Origin: Pegea sp. RAD2-039
Lineage: Eukaryota > Chordata > Thaliacea > Salpida > Salpidae
NCBI GenBank assembly: GCA_034620365.1
Contig: JAQGEQ010000201.1
Coordinates: forward strand, 496,001 to 560,000
Length of the DNA: 64,000 bases
Reading direction: 5' to 3'
The position numbers and the translations under genes are program-made. The notes under the pieces were generated by a model. It ran no database searches. It was not told the DNA's origin and worked only from the letters and a program-made list of their open reading frames with translations. Positions 42,301 to 53,393 of the stretch are shown here, piece by piece. How positions within the stretch are numbered: the first letter of the stretch is position 1; every line of letters starts with the position of its first letter.

Positions 42301-45300
42301 TAAGTAGATGATCTTTTGATTGAGGCAGATACAATGATAAATTTAAAATAATTATTTTTGTAGATATATATCAATAAAAGTTGAAAATTCAGACAAATTT
42401 TCTTTTAAGCTAATATTTTTTTGCTTTAACTAACAGTCTAGACCAGCATAGAAATGAACAGTATATAAGATAGATGAGTTTCTAACTACTAGTAGTAAAT
42501 TCAATTACGCTTATATATTTGTGTGTCAAAAAAGTTTGATTTTCATCACACATATGTCAGTTTATATCACATACCTTTCAATTAAAGTTTGAAAATGAAT
42601 TGATAATTACTAAGAAAATTTTCAATTATCTATGAAAAATTATTTGCTTTCTCTGCCAATTTCTATGAACATTTTGAGACGAAGTCAAACTGGAAAACAA
42701 AGATACTCTGTTGAATATTTCTGACAATGATTTATGTGAGAAAAAATTTCATTTTCATCACTAGATAATTTCAACTGAAACTTCCTGTTAACCTTTCTGT
42801 CATATCTCTCAACCAATCAGAAACTAACAAAACATCTCTACAGATCTGTTACTGTTCTAATCTCTCAGAAGAGGAACAAAATGAGTTGCAAATATTCAGT
42901 GAACAACGAAAGAGAGATTGTATCGGCCTAGGGCAGGTCACAACAACATCTACATCAGCTCCTTGTCATGAGGTAGGTCATTTCAATAATCAGCCAAATT
43001 GTTACTCAATGAATCCAAACTCATTGAAGCGTGACGTTTACAGTGTGGGCATCGATTGAAAGTGGGCGAGATGGTTGTGGTGGCGAATCGGATGCCAAAT
43101 ACAATGTGGCACCCTTCTTGCTTCGTTTGTTCCACTTGTCACGAACTTCTCGTCGATCTCATCTACTTCTATCAGGTATGACGTTACAACCGACTCAAAA
43201 GTGCCTCATTTTAAGTATACCCCTTGTAACTAGGACGGACAGCTGTATTGTGGACGTCATCACGCCGAGATGCTCAAACCTCGATGCGCTGCTTGTGATG
43301 AGGTGAGACTTTGTGAGATCAACTTCCGGATTTGATCCCCTTTTTCATCAGATCATCTTCACGGATGAGTGCACAGAAGCAGAAGGGCGTCATTGGCATA
43401 TGAGACACTTTTGTTGTATCGAATGTGATCATGTTCTCGGAGGAGAACGTTACATTATGAGAGGAGGAAAACCCAACTGTGTCACGTGCTTCGAGAAGTT
43501 GTACGCGGAGTATTGTGATACTTGCGGCAACCTCATCGGTAAGTGACTCATATGAATCCAAATCGTCCAATCACGTTCGATTTAGGTTTAGACGCGCGAC
43601 AGCTTCAGTACAACGGACAACATTGGCACGCTGATGATAAATGCTTTTGCTGCTTCAAATGTGGCACATCACTAATTGGACGTCGGTTTCTACCTAGACA
43701 CGGTCGCGTTTATTGTTGTCGATCTTGTAGTCAAGGTGACAATTCTACATCTGAATCTGACTCACAGGTGCTTGTTGATTGGTTGATTTAATCATTAAAT
43801 TTTTCTGACTATCATTTCTTACAGTCGGGAACCCCCTTATTTGAAACTGCCCAACTCCCAGTCTCACACAACATCCGTCACAGTCTCAATCTAGAAAACC
43901 TCTCGCTAATCGATAAAACATGGGATGACGTCACTGCTGAAGTCACCACGCGCGCGACGCAACGTGATTATGAAAATTTATCGACATGTCAACAAAGCTG
44001 TTGTCGTCTCGGAGATAAACGACTTGATGAAAAACAGAAACCTCCCTTTCTTCCTCCTTCTTCCAACAAATTATGTCTCCCAAACAACCAGAATACTTAC
44101 AACAGCACAGACAGTAGTGGATACAACAGTTGCTCAACATTAGATGCAGTTGAACATCGACAAGCTACAAGCCGATCATGTGTGCAGCGAGGTGCTTCCC
44201 CACCGGCTATTATGGAACATTCACCAGTTGGCTTCACACAAGATCACATCAATGAAAATAATCCTGTTATGATGAGATGCGAGATGCCAGGAAAGACTCC
44301 GATACCAGCACCTCGAGCTCGCTATCCTCCTCCAATCCCCGCCAAGCCATCAGTAATTACCAGCAGTGGTTTGTGGATGTCTCGTTGTATGAATTCATCA
44401 AAGCAATCGAACGACTTGATGAGTTTACCGTCTGACTCGAATCATGAAATAGCTCATTGTTCTTCAATTCATGAAGATTCTAAAATTGAATTTAATTTAC
44501 CTCAAGTCAGACTTGGATCAGATCCAACTTCGAGTGGTAGCATCTTACATCATCAAACTGACAATTGTACAGAAAAAAGTAAATACATAAACCAAATAAA
44601 GGATTGTTTTCATCTTTTTTTCTTCTCAACAGAAGTTGATATCTTATCGCCCTCTAGTGATCTCATAGAATCTCGTGAAAAGCCTTTCAAAGAGCTGAAG
44701 GGAATCTTGAAGAAGAACCGACCCTCCGTCACTAGCATCCGATCATTCAGCAACAGTTCTAGTTTCAATTTCAAGGAACAATTATCTTCAAGTATCAGTA
44801 AGTCTTTCAGTATCTTCTTAAAGTAAGATTTTTATTAGATTTGATCTTAGTTCCAAGACATTATCCTACTGAAGATGAAGATGATGTTGATGAGGTCATT
44901 AAAAATATTGGAGGATTTAAAGGAGCTGACAACGACTTTTCGAGCTTTCGGCGCAACGATCACTCGTATCGAAGCGTTCCTCTTCAACAAAACCAGAATT
45001 CCAAGATCACATCACGGTCAGTGAACTTCTACATCTTTACATCTTTTTTACCACTTATTTTTCATCATCCAATTTACTGTTTCAGCAAATCAAGACCTCA
45101 ACCAAAACCCCAAACCGCCCCACATGTGACAATCTCTTCTAATATTCGCCCCGCATCCACTGAGATCTTAACCACGGCATCTACATCTATCGGACGAACC
45201 CACAGCGCCATTAACTTGGATCAAGCTTCTTTTAACCCTCAAAGAAAAACTTCCAACAAATCATGTAGCAAAACTGGGTGAGTTTAAACCTCACAAATTA

Positions 45301-45903
45301 ATGAAACATTCTTCTGATCTATCAACTAACCTCTTCCTTCTAATGATCTCATAATCAGCAAACACGAACTCCTTCTCCTTCGACCTCTTCTTCTCTTCGT
45401 TTAGAATCATATTAAATAATTAATTACTAAAAACTGAAATTAAAAACCACAAAATTTTAATGATAGAAAGAAGAAAAGATGCACAAAGAAGTTGAAGAGG
45501 ACACGCTCCACGGACTTTGCGATCCTCAGAAAGATTGATGATGAAGAGCTGGGAGAGAAATCTCGCAAATCGAAGCATTCAAAGTCTCGATTAGACGATG
45601 ACAACGATAGCTGGTGTTCAACTTGCACATCTGATGATAGTGACTATGAAAGATGGGATAATTGGGACAATGAAAGGTTTAAAGATCACTTTAATGACGT
45701 CATAACCGCGTAATGACGTCATACCTTTTTGCAGGAACTTTCAATCTCGAAGTATACGAGTTAGTGTCTTTAATCATCCAGTCTTAAAGCAGTTCCCATC
45801 CAACACGTCCTCATCCTCCTCTTCCAACCAATCTCGATCCCGATACTCATCAGCATCTAGCAGACGCGCGCGTTCAAACAAAAAGAATTGCGTCATCATG
45901 TGA
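24385..45903 (+). CDS. prickle: Prickle, PET-LIM planar cell polarity protein with CAAX tail
   Basis: Cytoplasmic core planar-cell-polarity protein that works with Vang/Strabismus at the membrane. Coding exons: 24385-24408, 26984-27069, 39937-40240, 40723-40836, 42844-42972, 43044-43175, 43234-43302, 43352-43538, 43586-43767, 43825-44578, 44633-44797, 44851-45016, 45086-45277, 45467-45676, 45735-45903; phases close exactly, 960 residues. Seen: a cysteine motif [12 protein letters not shown]...[13 protein letters not shown] (about 19-45, split by the giant intron), PET domain ([32 protein letters not shown]), three LIM domains (about 217-405; [55 protein letters not shown]), a long Ser-rich tail with [13 protein letters not shown], and terminal KKNCVIM, a CAAX box like the CIIS of vertebrate Prickle. 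The eight-residue first exon is the least certain; a Met in exon 2 could also start. The 54-bp intron 44579-44632 keeps the frame open if retained. Confidence 0.93.
27763..38140. promoter_or_regulatory. Dense CRE/ATF palindrome field inside the 12.9 kb Prickle intron
   Basis: Over 30 exact TGACGTCA sites lie in intron 27070-39936, for example near 27764, 28330, 28416, 28435, 28676, 29655, 31062, 31205, 31222, 31584, 31651, 32111, 32206, 32406, 32454, 32958, 33028, 34079, 34186, 34512, 34922, 34989, 37139, 37314, 37656, 37752, 38006, 38036, 38084 and 38131. CACGTG sites are mixed in. No coding exon is supported within the intron. A role as an enhancer field is inference from motif density and intronic position. 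Confidence 0.5.
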
Positions 45904-46432
45904 TTGATGACGTCATTAATTTGGCACTGTGTTTTATCGACCAACTCCTTATATGGTAATGTCTGAAATTGTTGCTTTTTTAAATCTTTTGTTTTTGTAT
46001 TTTGTGACACAAAGAGCAACTTCTAAGGACATTTTTCTTTTTCTTCTTCCTCTTTATATTTGAATCGTGTAAATAATTTTCATCTCGATCTTCTGTAGAT
46101 CATCTTACTCTTGAGATTCACTTCATCTTGACGATAAACACCATTCTGAAATGCAGATGTCATATGATGACGTCACAAGGTGTTCAGACAAAACATTTTC
46201 TTGAGACAATTTTCCCTTGTTTTACTTTCGGGTATTTTTCTTTTTTGAAAATTTTGTGACATTCATCATGACCATAGCAACCATGCCGCTGTGCAAATGT
46301 GGTCGACTTGTTGACATCTATTTTGTTGTTGTATTTCTTTATTTTCCGTTTTTGTTCTTTCGTTATCAGCACAAGTGGTGCTAGAATTTTCTATCACGTA
46401 GAGGTTTGTGGTCGTCTTGAAAATAGAATAAA
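45904..46432 (+). other. Prickle 3' UTR, tentative poly(A) signal
   Basis: After the TGA at 45901 the sequence is non-coding, with two further TGACGTCA sites (about 45907 and 46168). The first convincing AATAAA is at 46427-46432. The transcript end is inferred. Confidence 0.35.
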
Positions 46433-47966
46433 ATATCTCAACAGAACAATGATAGGTCTGTTGGTAGTTAAATTTGGTGTTTTTCAGAAATGGTTCAGTG
46501 ATTTATTAGTACCAGTTAATCAGCGTAAAAACTCTTGATGTATTCTAATTGTTTCGAAAAGTTTTATTCAGTTTAACAACTAGTAAAACAGGCTATAAGG
46601 TTTTTCTTGAATAATTTCAACATGTTTTTATGTTTATTCTTACAAATTCATAGAAATTCTTTCAAGATGGGATTGTAAACAGCTAATTTATGGTTGGAGA
46701 AAATTCTATTTTCTTCGATAAACTTTGAACTCAAGCTTTCTACCTCAAATTCTTTATCAATCAAATCAAGAAATCTTTAAAAGTTTGATTTAATTTAGTG
46801 GTTGCACAGTGATAATTGACTGATGTGTTTGTTTAAAACATTCAATAAATTTTATATTCATTTTTTATATTTACGAGATAAGACAAGATTTATAATATAG
46901 TTGTTTATTTTTACAAAAAAGCCATAATTTTCAACTTAATTATGTCAAGTATCCATGTTTAAAAAAAATCAATTTAATCAGTAAATGTCAAAATTGTACA
47001 ATTCAATTAATTAAGGTCTCAATGTTCTAACCATATCAATAAAACAATTTTAATTGCAATTACCACAAAATGTCAAAACATAAAATGTTGAAGTTTTCAA
47101 ATTAAAGCCTGTGATCTCAGCTATAAAATTTCTAATAGACAAAAAAAATTGAATGTTCAATATTAACAAAATAAACTTTTGTGATTTATTGGGTAAGAAT
47201 AAATATTTAATTGGTTAATTTTATATTTAACTACTTTTAATTTTACCGATTATTTGTTTATAAACTTGAAAAGTTTTTAAATCGAATCATATAAAGTTTG
47301 TTTTTAAGAAATGTTTTAGTAATTACATACAACAAAAATATTACCAGAGGCTAATCCGTAAAACCTTTTCATTTTACTTTTTAATTGGCTATTATATTTA
47401 AATACTGCAAAGTTTTTACAAATAATAAAATCATTTTTATATAATTTTCTTCTACTGAATTCACAATTTGTAACTTTTCAATTATTTGAATTACCTGATT
47501 TCATTTACGATGTTCTATTTCCTGGAATTACTTTCAAAATTTCATATCTTTTACCATTAATCATCTAATTATAAAACTTAATGGTTATTACTGTAATTAT
47601 AATTTATAAAATTTCAGTTTATCTAAACATCTCTGATATTTTAAAAGGAAAAGTAATTCAATAAAATTTGAAATTAATTCAATTAAAGGATAATTACGCA
47701 TTAAAAGAAAACAAATCCTAAAAGTTAGTTGGGGGTCAAGTCAGAAAGGAGAATTTTATCACGTGATGCGCGTGACTCGTCAATTCGGAGAAATCTCTTT
47801 AGTACCATGAAAACTTTTTTCAGTGCGCCACTTGGCTCTAATCTCTCGTTTAATGTTGAATCAGGAGGCGGTGAGGATTAAATTTGTTCATAGCGAGAAG
47901 CAGCAGAGATTGTTCCTCAATTTCCCCTCCCTCATTTATTTTTAGTTGTCAAACTTGAAAAAGTAA

Positions 47967-48170
47967 TCCTCGCAAAACAAAAAGTCAACTCGGCTTGTTA
48001 GTGGGCAAGTCGACAGGCAGGTTCAACACCTCCTAGCAGAGGATCGATTTCACCAAGTTCTTCAAGTAGCCACCACAGATTCGTTTACCAGATTGCTCAC
48101 AAAAGCTCCTGATATAGTAATTGAAGCAGATTTACAAATAAGACCGTATTTACTTATAAGATTAAAATGA
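47967..48170 (+). CDS. Unrecognised open frame without Met, possible exon
   Basis: A 67-codon frame with protein-like composition (for example GQVDRQVQHLLAEDRFHQVL, DSFTRLLTKAPD), in sequence clearly less AT-rich than its surroundings. A preceding stretch at 47822-47940 is also open and has a ttttttcag acceptor at its start. I do not recognise a family, and no consistent multi-exon model could be built. It may be an exon of an unseen gene, or a decayed one. Confidence 0.2.
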   Translation, partial: SSQNKKSTRLVSGQVDRQVQHLLAEDRFHQVLQVATTDSFTRLLTKAPDIVIEADLQIRPYLLIRLK

Positions 48171-50747
48171 ATGAGATCTACTTTAAATAAGTTAACAAAG
48201 CTAAAAGGTTTGATTGAGGGTTTTAACCTTTGTCTTATTTCTTCTACTTAACAATAATTAACCCCCTGAACCAAAATGTTTCAACGTTTCTCATCTATAC
48301 TGTAAGCTTTTTTAAGATTTCTCATGAAATGCAAGCTTGTTTGGAATCTTATTGCTTCACGCAGAATGAAAATATCCGTTCATGAAGAAAAAATACACCA
48401 ATTGCAGATTACAAATCAAGCTATTTGTTGAATACTGTAATGAATCGAACGGCTGCAAGTGTTTGTGATATTATTGAGTAACACTTAACAAGTAGTCAGC
48501 TTCTTTTTATTCAAATAAAGAAAATTTAGTGATTATTTGGAAATGTTAAAATCTCATTTTGAGTTTGTCATGTTGTAAACTTCTACTCAATATATGATTT
48601 ATGTCATACAAAAGTAAACAGGTTTGTCTGAAATAATTTTCACTTGTTAATTTAAATCATAACTTACTATTATGCATTAAACACAAAAATGAAAATATCG
48701 TATAAGTGAGAGATCAGTATCAAGTTGATAAATCTTGTTCTATTAGAATAAACTGGATTTATCAACTCAGATTGATTCCGATTTCATAATCTCGTTCACA
48801 TCTTCGACAATTTTCCAAGATTATGAAAATTCAAAGCTAATTTTTGCCTGTATACTCTAATGTCCCGATCCAGTTAGAAACCAAACTTATCTAAAAATGT
48901 CTTTTAAATCTCACTTAGTGTTTCATCACAATAAAATTTTGATAATAGAAGTTGTCTGATTAATATTATCAAAACTTGAATAAACTATTATACATATTTT
49001 GTTTGTTCAACTCTCCCACAAATACTAGCATTCTTAAACATATAATTCATCTTGATGTAAAAACATTCATATTTTATTAGTTTAGATCAACTTAAATGAA
49101 ATAGTTTATTTTCTAAATCCTTTATTTACTATTACGTGAAAGCTTGAGTTTATCTTACGCTATGTTCAGTTTAAAAATAAATGTAGATCTTTTGTTAAAA
49201 CTTTTACTTGCGGTCTTTAATTATTTTAAGAAAGTGAATAACTTGAAACAGTTCAGCTCATTTTGTTTTCTATGCTAATAACATTATTTTTCAGTTCTTT
49301 TATCTTCACAATCAATTCCGGATATAATCTATATTAAACAAATATAAATTAGCTTAGTCATCTGAAATTACATGTTTGGACTGAATTTTGACATTTATAA
49401 GTAAAGACCTTAAGATCACCAAAAATAAATTATCAATATTATCTTTAATAGTTTTCTTTAAAAGGTGTATATGTCAACTTAGTGCCTTTTAATATCGTCA
49501 CTTCTTTATTCTGTTTATTTGTTAAACAATATAAAGATTAGGAATAGATTAGAGTTTGTTTGCATTGCTTTGATGCTGAAATTAATGCAAATATAGAGTA
49601 TTAATGTTAAATTTATCTGAAGTCTCTTTTCTTTTTCTAATTTATTTGTTTGATTTAGCTTTTTAGCATTAAAAGTATTTTATCAGTAAAAATCAGACAT
49701 TATCTTGAATAAAACGAAAATTACAAACATTTTTAGCAATGAAAAATATAAAAAAATTTTGCTGATTTTGCGTTTCTTAAATCAGTTTTTAGTATTATTG
49801 GTACTAAAAGCAAGACTAACTTCTTTTTAACAATTAAGTCTATGAACTTTGTATCTTTAATTAGAGATACAATAACTCCAAGCTGATTTTAAGTAATTAT
49901 CTTAAAATAAACTACAAAAATAATATTTTCAGCCATAAACCTACAAGGAATGAATTGTAAAGAAATCTTCATAAAATTGATTATTTGTTTGACCCAAGCG
50001 GTGATCATGTCAACATAAACTTTAACAAACGATAAAAAACCTGTAAAAACAAAGTGGTGAAGAGGGTTTTGATAATATTTCTAGATGCAATATACTACAA
50101 CTTTTTCTACTCAATTTTTGTTTAAAAAATTTGCTTAAATTCGATAGTATTTGATTCGATATAAATTGTTTTAAGTTTACTAACTGTTTGAAAATTGTTA
50201 ACAGATGTACATCGTTCTTTTAACTACCAGTTCAAAATCATCTTTAAAATCGTAACTTGGAACTTTGGCTAATAATGCTTCACAAAATCTTTTATTTTTT
50301 TATTGTTAAGTTGTTCATCTAGTATTTTTATGATTCTTTCATCTTAATTCTTTTAGAAACATAGAAGGGTAAGCGCGCTGTTGTAAGCAGCCGAGTTCTT
50401 TCGCGCTTTTGACCGCCAGCTACAACATCCTTTCGTTAATTCTATTTGATTGGTGTTGTTGACTGAGAAGTTTATACAAAATAAATTGCTAATTTAAATA
50501 TAAATCTTGCCTTTTTATTAAATCTTTTATCTTTACGTGGGATTCAAACCAGTGTTGCCGATTTTATAAATCAAAATTTTTTAAATAACTTCAATGATAT
50601 TTATCAAACAAACTATTTTTGCTAGAGTCTGAAAAATTTGTTCTTATCTTTGTGTACTCAGAGAAAGAAGGATAAAGATTAGATCTCTTATCTTATCTTA
50701 ACTTTATATTTTCGTTTTATAAAAAAATCAACATTTATTAAGAAAAA

Positions 50748-50942
50748 GTTTTTGACTCGAATCAAAAAATTACTTTGGAAGCTCTAATCACAGATGAACC
50801 TCTAGAAAGAATCTTATCCCAGAATCTGGGCACTTTAACATATAAAATAGTACCGGGAGGTGACGCTCCTGAGACCTATTTGTGCGATTACACTACCCAC
50901 GTTGGTTTCCAAGTAACATCAAGTAGATCGATTAAAACATAA
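50748..50942 (+). CDS. Unrecognised open frame without Met, possible exon
   Basis: Open for 64 codons (ITDEPLERILSQNLGTLTYK, ETYLCDYTTHVGFQ) with a possible donor CAA|GTAACA near 50910 and a weak acceptor TTAAG near 50741. The YLCDYT stretch recalls the catalytic-cysteine segment of pyroglutamyl peptidase I, but the other conserved parts of that enzyme are not visible nearby. The function is not assigned. Confidence 0.22.
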   Translation, partial: VFDSNQKITLEALITDEPLERILSQNLGTLTYKIVPGGDAPETYLCDYTTHVGFQVTSSRSIKT

Positions 50943-51137
50943 ACTATTGAGATTTGAAAGTTGTAAGTGAGCTTGCTTGGCGCTCAAAGTCTTCAAAAAC
51001 TGGAATCAAATATTAATGAAGTTTTGTTTCTAGTATTACATTACAAATGTTGACATCTGAGTTAAAGTAAATATAAATTTTTGAACGAAAGCCTAATGAG
51101 ACTTTGATAAATACAATAGTGTTAGTTGAATAATTGA

Positions 51138-51660
51138 ATGTATGATGAAGTTCCCTGTTTAGTATACTCTCAATTATCATCTCAAGAAGAAGGAAGCGAG
51201 GAACACTATCTCACTAAACTTATCAGGAATAACAAGAAAATTTTGAAGACTGGATCAAAAGAGAACCTCGTGGAAGATGATATAAAGGGTTGTAAACACT
51301 AATACATCGAAGTATTAAAAGCTTCAAAAGAACTTTTTTAAGTTACTAACCTTAATCAAAAATTTCTTCAAATAATCTTACGTAATTATATATAGAACCT
51401 TTAATGTAAATTTTGTTTTTAAATCTATTATAAAATCTTATATTATTTAGAATTATTAATGTTTTTTCCATCTTAACTTCATAGATTACTTTAAAGATTA
51501 CAATCTCCCATACGTCCTCAGAAGCTCATTATTCAAAATTAAACCACTAAGCAACTTTAATAACATCCAGTGGAGTGACAGATTTCTAATAAGGTTTGGA
51601 ATTCCCTTCTCGATTCCATCACTACATCAAAATCTATCGCATCTTGTAAAATTTTCTTAA
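51138..51660 (+). CDS. Unrecognised small two-exon protein or last exons of a gene
   Basis: Exon 51138-51288 (ATG start, donor GTTGTA) joins exon 51485-51660 (acceptor TTCATAG) in matching phase and stops at TAA, giving 108 residues. The product is charged in the middle (EEGSEEHYLTKLIRNNKKIL, GSKENLVEDDIKDYFKDYN) and hydrophobic/aromatic near the end (DRFLIRFGIPFSIPSL). There is no signal peptide or recognisable domain. It could be the 3' part of a longer gene that includes the open frame at 50.75 kb. The two-exon phase match across a 196-bp intron is the main support. Confidence 0.35.
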
Positions 51661-52520
51661 TAATAAGATTTAAGTAGTTTGTTTAACAAGCGATGTATAA
51701 AACTGCCAATTTCTTCACTTTCTTATTTTATTTTGTTATATTGAATTTTTGATTCTTGATTTACATTTTACTTATGCCTCTACAGTGTTTGAATACTTTC
51801 TTTATTAATCTTAAAATGTGATACCTAAGACCTTCCAATTATCTCTTCGATTATAATACTTAATTTTTGTTCTCTATAAGAACTGTTCAGTTTGTAACTT
51901 GCAGCCACGCGTTGAATAAAGAAATATAGATACGTTAAATACTCTAATTTATCTCTTTGTTTTTACTTTAATAATGTAACATTTTTTTAAATGTCAGGTG
52001 GGGATATTCTCATAATTTCTATCCCGTTTGTGCTTTCTTACCAGTCATTATCTTTTAATCATTTTTTTTAAATTTAGGTAACAAATTTTCAATGTTGATA
52101 AAATTTTGAATAATTTGTTGTCTTTATTAGGGGAATTTTATAAAGGATAAATAATCACTAGCTAATAAATTGTTTTTAAACCAATTGTAGAAATTTTAAT
52201 TGTTTTATTTTTATGCTTATCGTAGAACTGTAGTTATTAATTACATATTTTTGTGACAATTTTGATTAAAAATAAGTTATTACTTGTAATAACGTTTATA
52301 ATGCAAATGAAGTATTTTATATAATAATTTTTAATTATATAACATTTGCCAGATGGTTTAAATTAAAAATAAAATTCTAATGAACTGATTGATTTTATCT
52401 GTAGATATTTTAGGTTATACTTTAAAAGATTTTTAGATTTTGTATCTGTTAAAATTAATTTATTAAAAGCTTTTATTTTTTATTATTTGTTTTTTGAATC
52501 AGTTTCATTATAATACCTAG

Positions 52521-52533
52521 TTTTTTTTTTCAG
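52521..52533 (+). other. 3' splice acceptor in the ATG101 5' UTR
   Basis: Ten T followed by CAG, 42 bp upstream of the ATG101 start codon. It is either the acceptor of a 5' UTR intron or a trans-splice site; no upstream exon was identified. Confidence 0.5.
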
Positions 52534-52575
52534 ATTTTAAAAATAAAAAGTATCAAGTGCTTTTTAAACAGTACA

Positions 52576-53232
52576 ATGAATGCAAATAAGGTAGAATTAC
52601 ATGTTAATTTAGATAATATTTCTCAAATAGAAGAGGCTGTAAACTGTTTTCTCAGTGTGATTCTTTTACATAGGACAACTGGAAAACTAACTTATATCCA
52701 AGAAGGAAATTATAGTTTTGGAACACTTGGAATTGAAGATGTTGATTGTGAAAATATGAATTTTACATACAGCCGTGTAGCAAGCAAAGAACTGAATAAT
52801 GATATTGCTTATAACTGTCAAAAACTTAAACAACAATTGAATAAACTTGAAGATACACCTAAGTATGGTTCTGTAACTTTGGAATTTTATCAAACAAGAA
52901 GGGCTAAGTGGGGCTCAAATGAATGTAAACCTTGGGAAATTTGGGTGTTGACTTTTTCAAATAAAAATGTTTTAAGTTTTAATAGACAAAGTTATGTTGA
53001 TGAAATGACTGAGTTGGTTTCATCTATTATTCAAGCCCTTTCAAAACATAAGTTTTTGCCTAAAATGCCAATAGCTGAGGATATTGGTTTAGTTTATGAA
53101 ACAAAATATTCTGATATTCAACCCTATTTATTTAATATCACTGTTTCATCTACTAATGATAAATATGCTTCTTCTAATGAACTTTCTAAAACTTCAGTTA
53201 CTGATAAGATCAAGAGCTTTTTAAATGTTTGA
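52576..53232 (+). CDS. ATG101: Autophagy-related protein 101 (HORMA-domain subunit of the ULK1/ATG13 complex)
   Basis: Single coding exon, 218 residues, the same length as animal ATG101. ATG101 pairs with the HORMA domain of ATG13, stabilises it, and helps recruit downstream autophagy factors at the phagophore site. Family signatures seen: ILLHRTTGKLTY, GTLGIEDVDCENMNFTY, SVTLEFYQTRRAKW, NECKPWEIW, KHKFLPKMP and DIQPYLFNI. The start is the first Met and aligns with the family start. Odd point: the WF finger, which reads Trp-Pro-Phe in the human protein, is Trp112-Gly-Ser here and one residue shorter. It is followed by MFSD13A on the same strand after 161 bp. Confidence 0.95.
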   Translation: MNANKVELHVNLDNISQIEEAVNCFLSVILLHRTTGKLTYIQEGNYSFGTLGIEDVDCENMNFTYSRVASKELNNDIAYNCQKLKQQLNKLEDTPKYGSVTLEFYQTRRAKWGSNECKPWEIWVLTFSNKNVLSFNRQSYVDEMTELVSSIIQALSKHKFLPKMPIAEDIGLVYETKYSDIQPYLFNITVSSTNDKYASSNELSKTSVTDKIKSFLNV

Positions 53233-53331
53233 TAGTTCTGTTTTTTCTTAGGTCACTATAGCTGTAGCTCCAAGCCATGACACTTTCCAGTTTCCACTAA
53301 TTTTAAAGTCTTTTAATTACTTAATTCAAAC

Positions 53332-53346
53332 ATTTTAATATTACAG
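53332..53346 (+). other. 3' splice acceptor between ATG101 and MFSD13A
   Basis: ATTTTAATATTACAG lies 47 bp upstream of the MFSD13A ATG and 100 bp after the ATG101 stop, with no clear poly(A) signal or TATA box in the gap. It fits a short 5' UTR intron or a trans-splice acceptor of a two-gene unit. Confidence 0.4.
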
Positions 53347-53393
53347 ATTTTGTATATAGGGTATAATTAATCATGACGTTTTTGTTATGAGAA

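Larger units (their letters stand above)
46433..52520. other. AT-rich region with a few unrecognised open frames
   Basis: Mostly low-complexity A/T sequence without exact TGACGTCA. Three better-composed islands (47.7-48.2, 50.35-50.95 and 51.1-51.7 kb) are listed separately where a frame is open. A GC-richer patch at 50371-50432 with several CpG could be a promoter for the open frames to its right. Confidence 0.45.

Noticed and set aside
46299-46538. Hydrophobic 79-residue frame after Prickle
   Set aside because: Lies in the Prickle 3' flank and overlaps the tentative poly(A) signal; composition is that of translated AT-rich DNA.
50860-50912. Pyroglutamyl peptidase I fragment (YLCDYT)
   Set aside because: Only the cysteine-motif resemblance is visible. 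The conserved HVP segment and the other parts of the enzyme were not found in neighbouring sequence.
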